Of a stretch of 13,288 nt of DNA, positions 1-7,421 are shown in pieces. Numbering within the stretch: position 1 is the stretch's first letter; every line of letters starts with the position of its first letter. Location of the stretch: contig JAEYOU010000038.1 of the NCBI GenBank assembly GCA_023411405.1, forward strand, positions 1-13,288, in the 5' to 3' direction. This DNA comes from Pseudomonadota bacterium. GTDB lineage: Bacteria; Myxococcota; Myxococcia; Myxococcales; Anaeromyxobacteraceae. The position numbers and the translations under genes were made by a program. The notes below the pieces were generated by a model. The model had not been told where the DNA came from, did not search any database, and saw only the letters and a list, made by a program, of their open reading frames with translations.

Positions 1-205
1 GGGACGTGCAGCGCCGGGACAGGCCGAGCACCGACCCGCGGCCTGACGCGGCGCGGGCGCCCGCTCGATCGGAAGGGAGAGCGCGGGGGCGCCGACCCGG
101 GCCGCGCACCCCCTCTTGGACGCGCCGTGCGGGGCGCGAGCGGGGGTAAGGTTTCCGTGGGCCGCCCGAGCGGGCCGCCTTCGCCGCGTCCGACACCGGT
201 ACCCC

Positions 206-1825
206 ATGTCGCTGCTCGACTCCGCCCCTCGCGATCCCCAGGGCGCCGCGCTCGGCCGCGAGGCGACGCTGCCGTTCCTCGCGGGGATCCTCGACGCGCT
301 CCCGAACCCGGTGTTCGTGAAGGACGAACGCCACCGGTGGGTGCTGCTCAACGAGCGGTTCTGCCGGATGATGGGGCGCGACCGCGCGGAGCTCATCGGG
401 CGTTCGGACTTCGACTTCTTTCCGCGCGCGGAGGCCGAGGAGTTCTGGCGGCGCGACGATCACGTCTTCTCGACCGGCGAGGTCGACGAGAACGAGGAGC
501 TCTTCACCGACGGTCAGGGCACGACCCACGTCATGCTCACCCGCAAGACGCTCCTCGTCGACCCGGTGGGGCGGCGCTACCTCGTCGGCGTGGCCTCCGA
601 CATCAGCGAGCGGAAGCGGATGGAGCGGGAGCTCGTCCGCTCGCGCGACGAGCTCGAGCGCCACGTCGGGGAGCGGACCGCGGAGCTCTCGCGGGCCAAC
701 GAGCAGCTCCGCCAGGAAGACCTGCACAAGAACGAGTTCCTCGCCGTCCTCTCGCACGAGCTCCGGAACCCGCTCGCGCCGCTGCGCAACGCGCTCTGGC
801 TGCTCGAGCGGCCCGACGCCACCCCGGATCAGTGCGCGAAGGCGCGGGAGACGATCAACCGCCAGCTCATGCACCTCACGCGGCTCGTCGACGACCTGCT
901 CGACGTGACCCGCATCTCGCAGGGCAAGATCCACCTCCAGCGCGCACGCGTGGATCTCGGCGACCTGATCCGCCGGACCGTGGAGGACCACCGCTCGCTG
1001 TTCCAGAGCTCCGGGCTCGAGCTGACCTGCGAGACGGGCGACCTGCCGGCGTACGTCCACGCCGATCCCACTCGCCTGGCGCAGATCCTCGGCAACCTGC
1101 TCGGGAACTCGGCGCGCTTCTCCGAGCCGGGCGGGCGCGTGGAGGTGGTCCTGGAGCGCGAGGCGGGCGGCCGCGTGCTGCTCCGCGTGCGCGACCAGGG
1201 CATGGGGTTCTCGCCGGAGCTGGGCGAGCGGATCTTCCAGCCGTTCATCCAGGCCGAGCGGACGCTGCACCGCTCCCGCGGCGGCCTCGGCCTGGGCCTC
1301 GCGCTGGTGCGCGGCCTCGTCGAGCTCCACGGCGGGACGGTGGTGGCCCGCAGCGAGGGACCGGGCCGCGGCGCCGAGTTCCAGGTCCGGCTCCCCCTCG
1401 CGGAGACCGACGCCGTCCTCCGCTCGGAGCGGCCGGCGCCGACGTCCGCCATGCCGCGCCGCCGGGTGCTCATCGTCGAGGACAACGCAGACGCCGCGGA
1501 CACCCTCCGCGAGGTGCTCCTCGTGTGGGATCACGAGGTGGAGATCGCCCGCGACGGGCAGGAGGGCGTCGAGAAGGCGCGCGCCTTCCGGCCGGACCTC
1601 GTCCTGTGCGATCTCGGGCTCCCGAAGCTCGACGGCTACGAGGTGGCGCGGGCGATCCGGGCGGCGCCCGAGCTCGCCGGCGTGTACCTGGTGGCCGTCA
1701 CCGGCTACGCGTCCGGCGCCGACCAGCGCCGCGCCGCGGACGCCGGGTTCCACCGCCACCTCGCGAAGCCCGTGTCGCTGGACGTCATCGAGGAGGTGCT
1801 CATGACGGCCCCGCGCGTCCGGTGA
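206..1825 (+). CDS. PAS-domain hybrid histidine kinase with C-terminal receiver
   Basis: Predicted cytosolic sensor kinase of 539 aa that autophosphorylates on a histidine and can pass phosphate to its own receiver. Seen in order: a PAS domain (about 24-134) ending in the usual SDISERK junction; a short coiled-coil linker (about 136-175); a HisKA box SHELRNP with H184; N-box asparagines N297 and N301; G1 box DQGMGF (330-335); G2 box GGLGLGLAL (359-367); and a REC domain (about 419-535) with acidic residues E425/D426, phosphoacceptor D469 in LCDLGLP, and K521 in AKP. No transmembrane segment or signal peptide is visible, so the signal is probably intracellular. I chose the ATG at 206; an in-frame TTG at 116 would add 30 Arg/Ala/Gly-rich residues that do not look like protein. 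No clear Shine-Dalgarno precedes 206. No partner response regulator or Hpt gene is adjacent. The ligand is unknown. Confidence 0.93.
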   Translation: MSLLDSAPRDPQGAALGREATLPFLAGILDALPNPVFVKDERHRWVLLNERFCRMMGRDRAELIGRSDFDFFPRAEAEEFWRRDDHVFSTGEVDENEELFTDGQGTTHVMLTRKTLLVDPVGRRYLVGVASDISERKRMERELVRSRDELERHVGERTAELSRANEQLRQEDLHKNEFLAVLSHELRNPLAPLRNALWLLERPDATPDQCAKARETINRQLMHLTRLVDDLLDVTRISQGKIHLQRARVDLGDLIRRTVEDHRSLFQSSGLELTCETGDLPAYVHADPTRLAQILGNLLGNSARFSEPGGRVEVVLEREAGGRVLLRVRDQGMGFSPELGERIFQPFIQAERTLHRSRGGLGLGLALVRGLVELHGGTVVARSEGPGRGAEFQVRLPLAETDAVLRSERPAPTSAMPRRRVLIVEDNADAADTLREVLLVWDHEVEIARDGQEGVEKARAFRPDLVLCDLGLPKLDGYEVARAIRAAPELAGVYLVAVTGYASGADQRRAADAGFHRHLAKPVSLDVIEEVLMTAPRVR

Positions 1826-1861
1826 GCTTCACGGGCGCGGCGCCGCCGCCGGGCTCCATCG

Positions 1862-2878
1862 TCACCCTTCGGCCGCCGCCGCCGCGGCCGAGGGCGCCGC
1901 GCCCGGCCGTCGCGCGTAGAGCTCCTTCACCACCCGCTCGATCGCGATCTCCTCGATGGCCATGTCGCGGATGCGCCGCCCGCGGCTCACCGCGGCGATG
2001 AACCGGTCGAGCTCGAGCGTCTCCAGATCGAGCTCGTACTCGACGTCCCCCGGCCCGTGCCGCTCCACCACCGTGAGGCCAGGGAGCGCGAGGCCGTCGA
2101 GGCTCTCGTCGGTCGAGACGCGCACCCGCTTCCGCGCGCCGAGCGAGCGGCGGAGCGCCTCGAGCCGGTCGTCGAACACGAGCTCGCCCCCGTTGATCAC
2201 GACCACACGCTCGGCGAGGCGCTCCACGTCCTCGAGATCGTGCGTGGTGAGCAGGAAGGTGACGCCCTCGCGGTTCATCTCCCGCACGAACCCGTGGATG
2301 GCCTCCTTGGCCACGACGTCGAGCCCGATGGTCGGCTCGTCGAGGAACACCACCTCGGGCCGGTGGAGCATGGCCATGATGAACTCGCACTTCATCCGCT
2401 CGCCCAGCGAGAGGTTCCGCGTCGGCTGTCGGGAGATCCGCTCGGCCCCGAGGAGCTCGGTCAGGCGCCCGAGCGTGCGCCGGAACTCGGCCTCGGGGAT
2501 GCCGTAGATCGCCTGGTTCATGAGGAAGGCGTCGAGCGGGGGGATGTCCCAGACGAGCTGCGACTTCTGCCCGAACACCGCGCCGATTCGGGCGACGTAC
2601 CGCTTGCGCTCGCGCCAGGGCACGAACCCGAGCACCCGCGCCTCGCCCCCGGTCGGGTGGAGCACGCCGGTGAGGATCTTGAGCGTCGTGGACTTCCCGG
2701 CGCCGTTCGGCCCGAGGAAGCCGACCCGTTCGCCCGCGCGGATGTCGAGGTCGATCCCGCGCAGCGCCTCGACGCGGACGGGCCTGCGGCGGAACAGGCT
2801 CGCCACCACCTCGCGGAACGAGCTGCCGCGCTCGTACGTCGTGTACGTCTTCCGGAGCCCGCGGACCTCGATCACCAT
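1862..2878 (-). CDS. ABC-2 type transporter ATP-binding protein (COG4586-like)
   Basis: ATPase subunit (338 aa) of an ABC-2 exporter-type complex; it would bind and hydrolyse ATP at the inner face of the membrane to drive the two permeases encoded just upstream. Seen: Walker A GPNGAGKST (56-64); Q-loop Q104 within the phrase GQKSQLVWD, which is typical of the COG4586 family; signature LSLGE (156-160); Walker B VVFLDEP (176-182); switch histidine H213 in TTHD. The insertion before Walker A (about 14-36) and the C-terminal extension (about 250-325) also fit the family. The start is the ATG at 2878, whose A is also the last base of the upstream permease stop (TGATG), which implies translational coupling. 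The C-terminus ends in a low-complexity alanine run encoded by GCC/GCG repeats (about 1870-1895), probably dispensable. The substrate cannot be told from sequence. Confidence 0.94.
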   Translation of the reverse strand: MVIEVRGLRKTYTTYERGSSFREVVASLFRRRPVRVEALRGIDLDIRAGERVGFLGPNGAGKSTTLKILTGVLHPTGGEARVLGFVPWRERKRYVARIGAVFGQKSQLVWDIPPLDAFLMNQAIYGIPEAEFRRTLGRLTELLGAERISRQPTRNLSLGERMKCEFIMAMLHRPEVVFLDEPTIGLDVVAKEAIHGFVREMNREGVTFLLTTHDLEDVERLAERVVVINGGELVFDDRLEALRRSLGARKRVRVSTDESLDGLALPGLTVVERHGPGDVEYELDLETLELDRFIAAVSRGRRIRDMAIEEIAIERVVKELYARRPGAAPSAAAAAAEG

Positions 2879-3684
2879 CAGCCACCTCCGCCCGCATACC
2901 GGCGCAGCATGGCGCGCCAGAAGAGCAGCGCCGCGCCCAGGAAGCCGAGCGAGCAGACCGCCGCGACGGCGGTGAGCGGCTCGGCGCGGGCGAGCAGCGC
3001 CTGCGCCGGCAGGAACGCGATCATCGACACCGGGACCGCCGTGGCGACGACCACGCGAAAGGCCCGGCCGTAGATCGACCCCGGGTACTGCGCGAAGAGC
3101 ATCACCGCCTCGCTCACCTCGAGCACCCGACCGTTCCCCACCCACACGAACAGGCTCCCCGCCATGAAGAGCGCGATCGCGAACAGCACCGCGACGGCGA
3201 GCGCCAGCAGCGCGACGAAGAGGAGGACCGCGATCGGGCCCGGCGGAGGGACGTGCGCCACGGCCCAGCCGAAGAGCACGCTCCCGCCCAGGAGCTGGCC
3301 CACGCCCTGGACGTCGAGGCTCTGCACCAGGGTGACGAGGAGCGGCGAGCGGGGCTTGAGGAGCGTCAACTCGAAGGTCCCCTCGCGCACCTGCTCGAAC
3401 ACGGTCCAGACCATGCCGAAGAAGCACGGGTAGGCGACGCCGCGCGCGAGGAGGAACGTGCCCTGCACGAGCAGCGCCTCGTGCATCGACCACCCCGGAA
3501 ACCGCGCGCCCGCGCCGTAGGCGAGCACGGTGACGAGCGGGGTGATGGCCTCGAGGAGCAGCGTCACGAGGAGGCTCACGAGGAGGTCCCCGCGGTACGC
3601 GGCCCGCGTCGCGAAGGAGATCCGCAGGGCGCGGCCGAGGAGCCGGGAGAGCCCGGGCCGGCGTCCTTCGCGCGGCGCGCTCAC
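2878..3684 (-). CDS. ABC-2 type transporter permease (COG3694-like)
   Basis: Integral membrane subunit of 268 aa, second of two unlike permeases in this ABC unit. About six hydrophobic segments are visible: roughly 34-58, 68-93, 131-146, 151-181, 207-231 and 236-256. The cytoplasmic phrase VREGTFELTLLKPRSPL (99-115) matches the conserved Gly-...-Leu-x-x-Pro loop of this family, thought to couple to the ATPase. The start is the GTG at 3684, which overlaps the TGA stop of the upstream permease in a GTGA arrangement; a G-rich stretch (GGGGGTGGGGG) just upstream may serve as ribosome binding site. Its own stop overlaps the ATPase start by one base. Known relatives occur as a trio with COG4586 and COG4587 proteins; that the three form one complex is inferred from the order and overlaps. 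Confidence 0.9.
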   Translation of the reverse strand: MSAPREGRRPGLSRLLGRALRISFATRAAYRGDLLVSLLVTLLLEAITPLVTVLAYGAGARFPGWSMHEALLVQGTFLLARGVAYPCFFGMVWTVFEQVREGTFELTLLKPRSPLLVTLVQSLDVQGVGQLLGGSVLFGWAVAHVPPPGPIAVLLFVALLALAVAVLFAIALFMAGSLFVWVGNGRVLEVSEAVMLFAQYPGSIYGRAFRVVVATAVPVSMIAFLPAQALLARAEPLTAVAAVCSLGFLGAALLFWRAMLRRYAGGGG

Positions 3685-4511
3685 GCCCCCACCCCCGTGT
3701 AGCGCCGGAGCCCGGCGCGGTAGAGCACCCCCGAGACGAGCCACATGGCCGCGACCGCGAGGGCCTGGAGCCCGACGACCGCGGGCAGCGGGAGCGCGAC
3801 GCCCGCGAGCTCGTACCGCCCGAGGACGACGCGCACCGGCGCGTAGCTGATGAACTGGAACGGCAGGACCAGCATCACCTTCTGCACCACGGGCGGGAAC
3901 AGCGTGAGCGGGAGGAAGGTGCCGGCGAGGAGGTCGCGGGCGAACCGCACGAGGGCGCGGATCCCGTCGGTCCGCGTGAGCCAGAACGAGAGGAGGCCCA
4001 CGCAGTAGTTGACGAGGAACATCATCAGGAAGGCGAGCCCGAGCGAGAGCGCGGCCCAGAGCGGCGCGGCGGGCCAGATGCGGACCCGGAACGCGAAGGC
4101 GAAGATGAGCCACACGGGCAGGAACTCGAACAGGAGCCCGAGCGTCCGGTGGCCGATCTTCTGCGCGAGCGCGAACGTGCGGTGATCCATCGGGCGGAGC
4201 GCGAAGGTGAGGAACCGGCCCGTGCGGACCAGCATCTGCAGGTTCCAGTCGGCGAAGTCCATCGTCAGGTAGTAGGTGACCGCCGCGGTGCCGTAGTAGA
4301 GGAGCATCTCCTCCAGCCGGAAGCCGCCCAGCTCCTCGCGGCCGGCGTAGAGCGCGCGCCAGAGGAAGCCCTGCGCGAGGAAGTACGCCGGCCCGATGAA
4401 GAGCGAGAGGAGCATGTGCGACCGGTAGGCCGCCCACTCCTTGTACGTCACGAAGGCCACCGCGCGGATCATCGCCAGGCGCCCGGCCACCACCGCCATC
4501 AGCGACCCCAT
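3681..4511 (-). CDS. ABC-2 type transporter permease (COG4587-like)
   Basis: Integral membrane subunit of 276 aa, first permease of the ABC unit. Hydrophobic segments lie at about 33-54, 68-84, 124-141, 149-178, 192-215 and 241-265. The loop VRTGRFLTFALRPMD (95-109) and the stretch from AGTFLPLTLFPP to LPFQFISYAP (196-225) are the family's recognisable motifs. The start is uncertain: ATG at 4511 is used here, with a GGGGGAGGG tract about 13 nt upstream. ATG at 4499 and ATG at 4472 are alternatives. A GTG at 4559 would overlap the hydrolase stop in the same GTGA pattern seen lower in the operon and would add 16 residues. Its stop (3681-3683) overlaps the GTG of the next permease. It probably pairs with that permease as a heterodimer. 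Confidence 0.9.
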   Translation of the reverse strand: MGSLMAVVAGRLAMIRAVAFVTYKEWAAYRSHMLLSLFIGPAYFLAQGFLWRALYAGREELGGFRLEEMLLYYGTAAVTYYLTMDFADWNLQMLVRTGRFLTFALRPMDHRTFALAQKIGHRTLGLLFEFLPVWLIFAFAFRVRIWPAAPLWAALSLGLAFLMMFLVNYCVGLLSFWLTRTDGIRALVRFARDLLAGTFLPLTLFPPVVQKVMLVLPFQFISYAPVRVVLGRYELAGVALPLPAVVGLQALAVAAMWLVSGVLYRAGLRRYTGVGA

Positions 4512-4555
4512 GAACGTGCCCGAGCCCTCCCCCAGCGACGGCCACGTCTTGCGCT

Positions 4556-5665
4556 TCACAAGACGCCGGAGAACGCGATCGCCCGCGGGATGACCTGCGT
4601 CTCGGCGCTCCAGTCCTTCGGGTCGCACATGAAGTGGGCGTAGACGAACTGCTCCACCGGATCCACGAACAGGGCGCACCAGCCGTACCCCTCGTGGTTG
4701 AAGGTGGCCGGCCCGACCGTCGACCCGTCGCAGAAGAAGCCCCAGCCGAGCCCGTGGCGGTAGTCGCGAAGGCGCTTCCCCCAGTGGAACGCAGGCACGC
4801 CTGAGAGCTGGTTGCGGGTCATCTCCTCCACCGTCTTCCGCCCGAGGATGCGCCGCCCCTCGAGCTCGCCCCCCTGGAGGAAGCACTGCCCGAAGCGGAA
4901 CAGGTCGGGGAGCGTCGAGAACAGGCCGCCGCTGCCGTCCGGGTGGTCGGCGACCCAATCCCCGCGTTGCCAGTCCTCACACCACGCGACCTCGCTCCGG
5001 AGCGGCTCGGGGACCGCGAACATCGATCGGCCCATGCCGAGCGGCGCGAGGATCTCCCTGACGACGTGGTCGTAGTACGGCACGCCGGAGACCCGGCTCA
5101 CGACCTCGGCGAGCAGCATGTACCCCATGCTGCAGTACCCCCACGCCTCGCCGGGTCGGGACGCGGCGGGGCCGGACGCCACCGCCTTGCGGATCCAGTC
5201 CTGCTCGAGCCGCCACCACTCGAACCGCGGCAGCGGGTACGGCTCGCAGAGGTACCCGGGATCCGGCGGCAGCCCGGAGGTGTGCGTGAGGAGGTGCCAG
5301 ATCGTGATCTCGCCGTGCAGCGGGTTGTCGAGCTCCGGGAGGATCGACTTCACCGGCTGCCCGAGCCAGAGCAGGCCGCGCTCGACCAGCTGCAGGATGG
5401 CCGTCGCGGTGAACGGCTTCGTGAGCGAGGAGAGCCTCTTCATGGAATCGGGGAGGAGCGGCGGAGCGTCCGCGGCCGGCGTGCGCCGTCCGAGCGCGCG
5501 GTGCGCGAACACCTTCCCCCGCCGGGCCATGAGGAACGAGGCGCCCTGGAGCACCCCGGCCTCGATCCGGCGCGCCAGGTAGTCCTCGAGCACCGCGAGC
5601 TTCGTCTCGTCGTAGCGAGCTTCGCGGGGGGAGAGGTCGATCCGTCCTTCGATGGAGCGTGCCAT
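4556..5665 (-). CDS. Serine hydrolase, class C beta-lactamase fold (PF00144)
   Basis: Predicted penicillin-binding-protein-like hydrolase or esterase of 369 aa. Seen: catalytic S80-x-x-K83 (SLTK) in a context typical of the family; the family landmark LLTHTSGL (125-132); the second motif Y177-C-S179, where most relatives have Tyr-x-Asn; and H324-E-G326 in place of the Lys-Thr-Gly of true beta-lactamases, as in esterases and D-aminopeptidases of this fold. No signal peptide or lipobox is present, so it is probably cytosolic, which argues against antibiotic resistance or wall remodelling. ATG 5665 has a good Shine-Dalgarno (GAGGT, 8 nt spacing) and a promoter upstream. It is first in the unit with the ABC-2 genes, and its stop lies within or next to the permease start region. 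The substrate is unknown; acting on the transporter's cargo is a guess. Confidence 0.92.
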   Translation of the reverse strand: MARSIEGRIDLSPREARYDETKLAVLEDYLARRIEAGVLQGASFLMARRGKVFAHRALGRRTPAADAPPLLPDSMKRLSSLTKPFTATAILQLVERGLLWLGQPVKSILPELDNPLHGEITIWHLLTHTSGLPPDPGYLCEPYPLPRFEWWRLEQDWIRKAVASGPAASRPGEAWGYCSMGYMLLAEVVSRVSGVPYYDHVVREILAPLGMGRSMFAVPEPLRSEVAWCEDWQRGDWVADHPDGSGGLFSTLPDLFRFGQCFLQGGELEGRRILGRKTVEEMTRNQLSGVPAFHWGKRLRDYRHGLGWGFFCDGSTVGPATFNHEGYGWCALFVDPVEQFVYAHFMCDPKDWSAETQVIPRAIAFSGVL

Positions 5666-5697
5666 CGTCCGTCACCTCGGCCGTAGGGTTCGCGCCG

Positions 5698-5726
5698 ACT
5701 GTACCCTCCGTCCGGCACCTGCGCAA
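5698..5726 (-). promoter_or_regulatory. Sigma-70-like promoter of the hydrolase/ABC-2 unit
   Basis: On the minus strand, TTGCGC (5726-5721) is followed by exactly 17 nt and then TACAGT (5703-5698). Both hexamers are close to the -35/-10 consensus and stand out in this GC-rich DNA. Transcription would start near 5691, giving a leader of about 25 nt that contains the GAGGTGA ribosome binding site before the ATG at 5665. Confidence 0.6.
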
Positions 5727-5775
5727 GCGTCCAGTGCGGCCGGAGCTGGCCGCTCCGCCCGACTTCACGCGGTGC

Positions 5776-5804
5776 TTGACTCCGCTCCGCGCGCGGGTAC
5801 GAGT
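5776..5804 (+). promoter_or_regulatory. Possible glgC promoter with leaderless start
   Basis: TTGACT (5776-5781) matches a -35 well. A weaker -10 candidate, TACGAG (5798-5803), follows after 16 nt. Start of transcription would fall at or within a base or two of the glgC ATG at 5811. No Shine-Dalgarno is visible before that ATG. The -10 is poor, so this is tentative. Confidence 0.35.
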
Positions 5805-5810
5805 TCTGCC

Positions 5811-7064
5811 ATGCGTGATTGCCTGGCGGTGATCCTGGGCGGCGGCCGCGGTACCCGACTCTTCCCCCTCACCCGCGAGCGGTCGAAGCCCGCGGTCCCG
5901 ATCGCCGGGAAGTACCGCCTCATCGACATCCCGCTCTCGAACTGCATCAACTCCGGGCTGAAGCGGATCTTCGTCCTCACCCAGTACAACTCGGAGAGCC
6001 TCAACAACCACGTCGGCCAGGCGTACAAGTTCGACGCCTTCACGCACGGCTTCGTCACGATCCTCGCCGCGGAGCAGACCGACGAGGGCGGCGAGTGGTT
6101 CCAGGGCACCGCCGACGCCGTGCGCCAGTCGATGCGCCACCTCAAGTCGCACCCGAGCCGCGAGGTGCTCATCCTCTCCGGCGACCAGCTCTACCAGATG
6201 GACTACAACGTCCTCGCCGACACGCACCGGAACAACCGCGCCCAGGTGACGGTGGGGGTGATCCCCGTGCCGCGCGAGCAGACCGCGGGCTTCGGGATCC
6301 TCAAGGTCGACGCGCGCGGCCGCATCGTCCACTTCGAGGAGAAGCCCGGTCCCGACCGGCTCGACGATCTCGAGTCGGAGATCCCGGGGTACGGGCGCGG
6401 CTTCCTCGCGTCGATGGGCATCTACATGTTCGAGCGCGACTACCTCGAGAAGGTCGTCTCGGATCCGTCCCTCGTCGACTTCGGCCGGCACGTGGTCCCG
6501 CGGGCCATCGGGACCACGCAGGTCCAGGCCCACGTCTTCCGCGGCTACTGGGAGGACGTCGGGACGATCGCGTCGTACTACCAGGCCGGGCTCGCGCTCA
6601 CCGAGCCGATCCCGCCGTTCGACTTCCACGACGCGAACCGCCCGGTGTTCACCCGCCCGCGGTTCCTGCCCGCCACGCGGATCGAGGGTTGCACCCTGCA
6701 CGCCGCCCTCGTCTCGGAGGGATGCATCCTGATGGGCGCCGAGATCCAGAGGTCGATCGTCGGGATCCGCAGCCGCATCGGCCAGGGCACGCGCGTGAAG
6801 GACGCGCTCGTGATCGGCGCGGACTACTACGAGTCACTGGCCGAGATCGATCGGGCCCAGGCGCGCGGCGTGCCCCCCATGGGAATCGGCCGCGACTGCG
6901 TCATCCAGGGCGCCATCGTGGACAAGAACGCCCGCATCGGGAACGGGGTCCGGATCCTGAACGAAGGGCGCGTCCAGGAGGCCGACGGGCAGGGCTATTA
7001 CATCCGCGAGGGGATCGTGATCGTGCCGAAGGGCGCGGCCATTCCGGACGGCACCGTGATCTGA
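5811..7064 (+). CDS. glgC: Glucose-1-phosphate adenylyltransferase (ADP-glucose pyrophosphorylase)
   Basis: Makes ADP-glucose and pyrophosphate from ATP and glucose-1-phosphate, the committed step of bacterial glycogen synthesis, in the cytosol. At 417 aa it is full length. Seen: N-terminal nucleotide-binding GGGRGTRLFPLT (10-21); KPAVPIAGKYRLIDIPLSNC (26-45); WFQGTADAV (96-104); D125 in LSGDQLY; K178 in FEEKP, the usual glucose-1-phosphate site; GYWEDVGTI (245-253); and a C-terminal left-handed beta-helix region (about 290-417) ending GIVIVPKGAAIPDGTVI. Several of these phrases follow the cyanobacterial/plant form rather than the enterobacterial one. Start ATG 5811 is where homology begins; upstream in-frame codons give non-protein-like sequence. 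It is divergent from the hydrolase unit across 145 bp, and no other glg gene lies in the window. Allosteric control is likely for the family, but the effector is not readable here. Confidence 0.96.
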   Translation: MRDCLAVILGGGRGTRLFPLTRERSKPAVPIAGKYRLIDIPLSNCINSGLKRIFVLTQYNSESLNNHVGQAYKFDAFTHGFVTILAAEQTDEGGEWFQGTADAVRQSMRHLKSHPSREVLILSGDQLYQMDYNVLADTHRNNRAQVTVGVIPVPREQTAGFGILKVDARGRIVHFEEKPGPDRLDDLESEIPGYGRGFLASMGIYMFERDYLEKVVSDPSLVDFGRHVVPRAIGTTQVQAHVFRGYWEDVGTIASYYQAGLALTEPIPPFDFHDANRPVFTRPRFLPATRIEGCTLHAALVSEGCILMGAEIQRSIVGIRSRIGQGTRVKDALVIGADYYESLAEIDRAQARGVPPMGIGRDCVIQGAIVDKNARIGNGVRILNEGRVQEADGQGYYIREGIVIVPKGAAIPDGTVI

Positions 7065-7068
7065 TCCC

Positions 7069-7088
7069 CCGGGGGACCGCGCCCCCGG
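7069..7088 (+). terminator. GC hairpin just after glgC, possible terminator
   Basis: CCGGGGG (7069-7075) and CCCCCGG (7082-7088) form a perfect 7-bp stem with a 6-nt loop, starting 5 nt after the glgC stop. There is no T-run after it, so if it stops transcription it does not follow the classical intrinsic design. Several other pairings are possible in this G/C-run-rich stretch. Confidence 0.35.
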
Positions 7089-7154
7089 TCGCGCCGCACC
7101 CGACCCGGGCAGGTTCACTCATAGGCAAGCGACCCTTCGCCCGTACCCCGGAGC

Positions 7155-7184
7155 TTGCGGCCGGCCCCCGTTCCGCTCTAAGTA
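7155..7184 (+). promoter_or_regulatory. Candidate promoter of the DUF2934 gene
   Basis: TTGCGG (7155-7160), an 18-nt spacer and TAAGTA (7179-7184) resemble -35 and -10 boxes. The -10 ends 6 nt before the ATG at 7191, so transcription would begin at the start codon itself. No ribosome binding site is seen, which is consistent with a leaderless message. Confidence 0.4.
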
Positions 7185-7190
7185 CGGGTC

Positions 7191-7421
7191 ATGGCCACAG
7201 CCAAGAAGAAGACCGACGCCCCGAACACCCGCACGGCGCCCCGCCCGCAGGCCGAGCGCCGGATCGAGGCCGCGCCCACTCCGTCCGCGCGTACGGCGGG
7301 AGCGCCCTCGCACGACGCAGTCGCCCGCAGGGCGTTCGAGCTCTGGGAGCAGCAGGGCCGCGAGCCGGGCCGCGACGTGGAGCACTGGCTCCAGGCAGAG
7401 GCCGAGCTGCGGGGGAGCTAG
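7191..7421 (+). CDS. Small DUF2934-domain protein
   Basis: Protein of 76 aa. The first 40 residues are basic and Ala/Pro-rich (MATAKKKTDA at the start) and look disordered. Residues about 43-74 carry the DUF2934 pattern: an Ala-x-x-Leu-Trp core (AFELWEQQG), then GRDVEHWLQAEAEL, with the conserved Trp and His-Trp. The function of this family is unknown; it is common in soil and aquatic proteobacteria and cyanobacteria, often as a short stand-alone protein. The basic N-terminal tail could bind nucleic acid, but that is a guess. The ATG has no Shine-Dalgarno and may be leaderless. It is separated from glgC by 126 bp and a hairpin, so it is probably its own unit. Its TAG stop interlocks with the stop of the convergent HDOD gene. 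Confidence 0.88.
   Translation: MATAKKKTDAPNTRTAPRPQAERRIEAAPTPSARTAGAPSHDAVARRAFELWEQQGREPGRDVEHWLQAEAELRGS

Noticed and set aside
1..205. A gene end or divergent gene at the left edge
   Set aside because: One plus frame ends in TGA at 44-46 and could be the tail of an upstream gene, but only 14 codons are visible. A small stem-loop (121-126 with 133-138) is present; nothing else can be supported.
1826..1861. Terminator between the convergent first kinase and the ABC ATPase
   Set aside because: The 36-bp gap contains the palindrome GCGGCGCCGC (1837-1846), but it has no loop and no T-run, so it is not a convincing terminator.
127..2001. A 624-codon open frame on the plus strand over the first hybrid kinase
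   Set aside because: Its product is mostly Arg/Pro/Ala/Gly with no domain; the overlapping frame has a complete PAS-HisKA-HATPase-REC protein. Long open shadow frames are expected at this GC content.
1862..5665. Beta-lactam resistance locus
   Set aside because: The hydrolase lacks a signal peptide and has His-Glu-Gly instead of Lys-Thr-Gly, and the ABC genes are of the ABC-2 type with no drug-specific feature; the fold alone does not support resistance.
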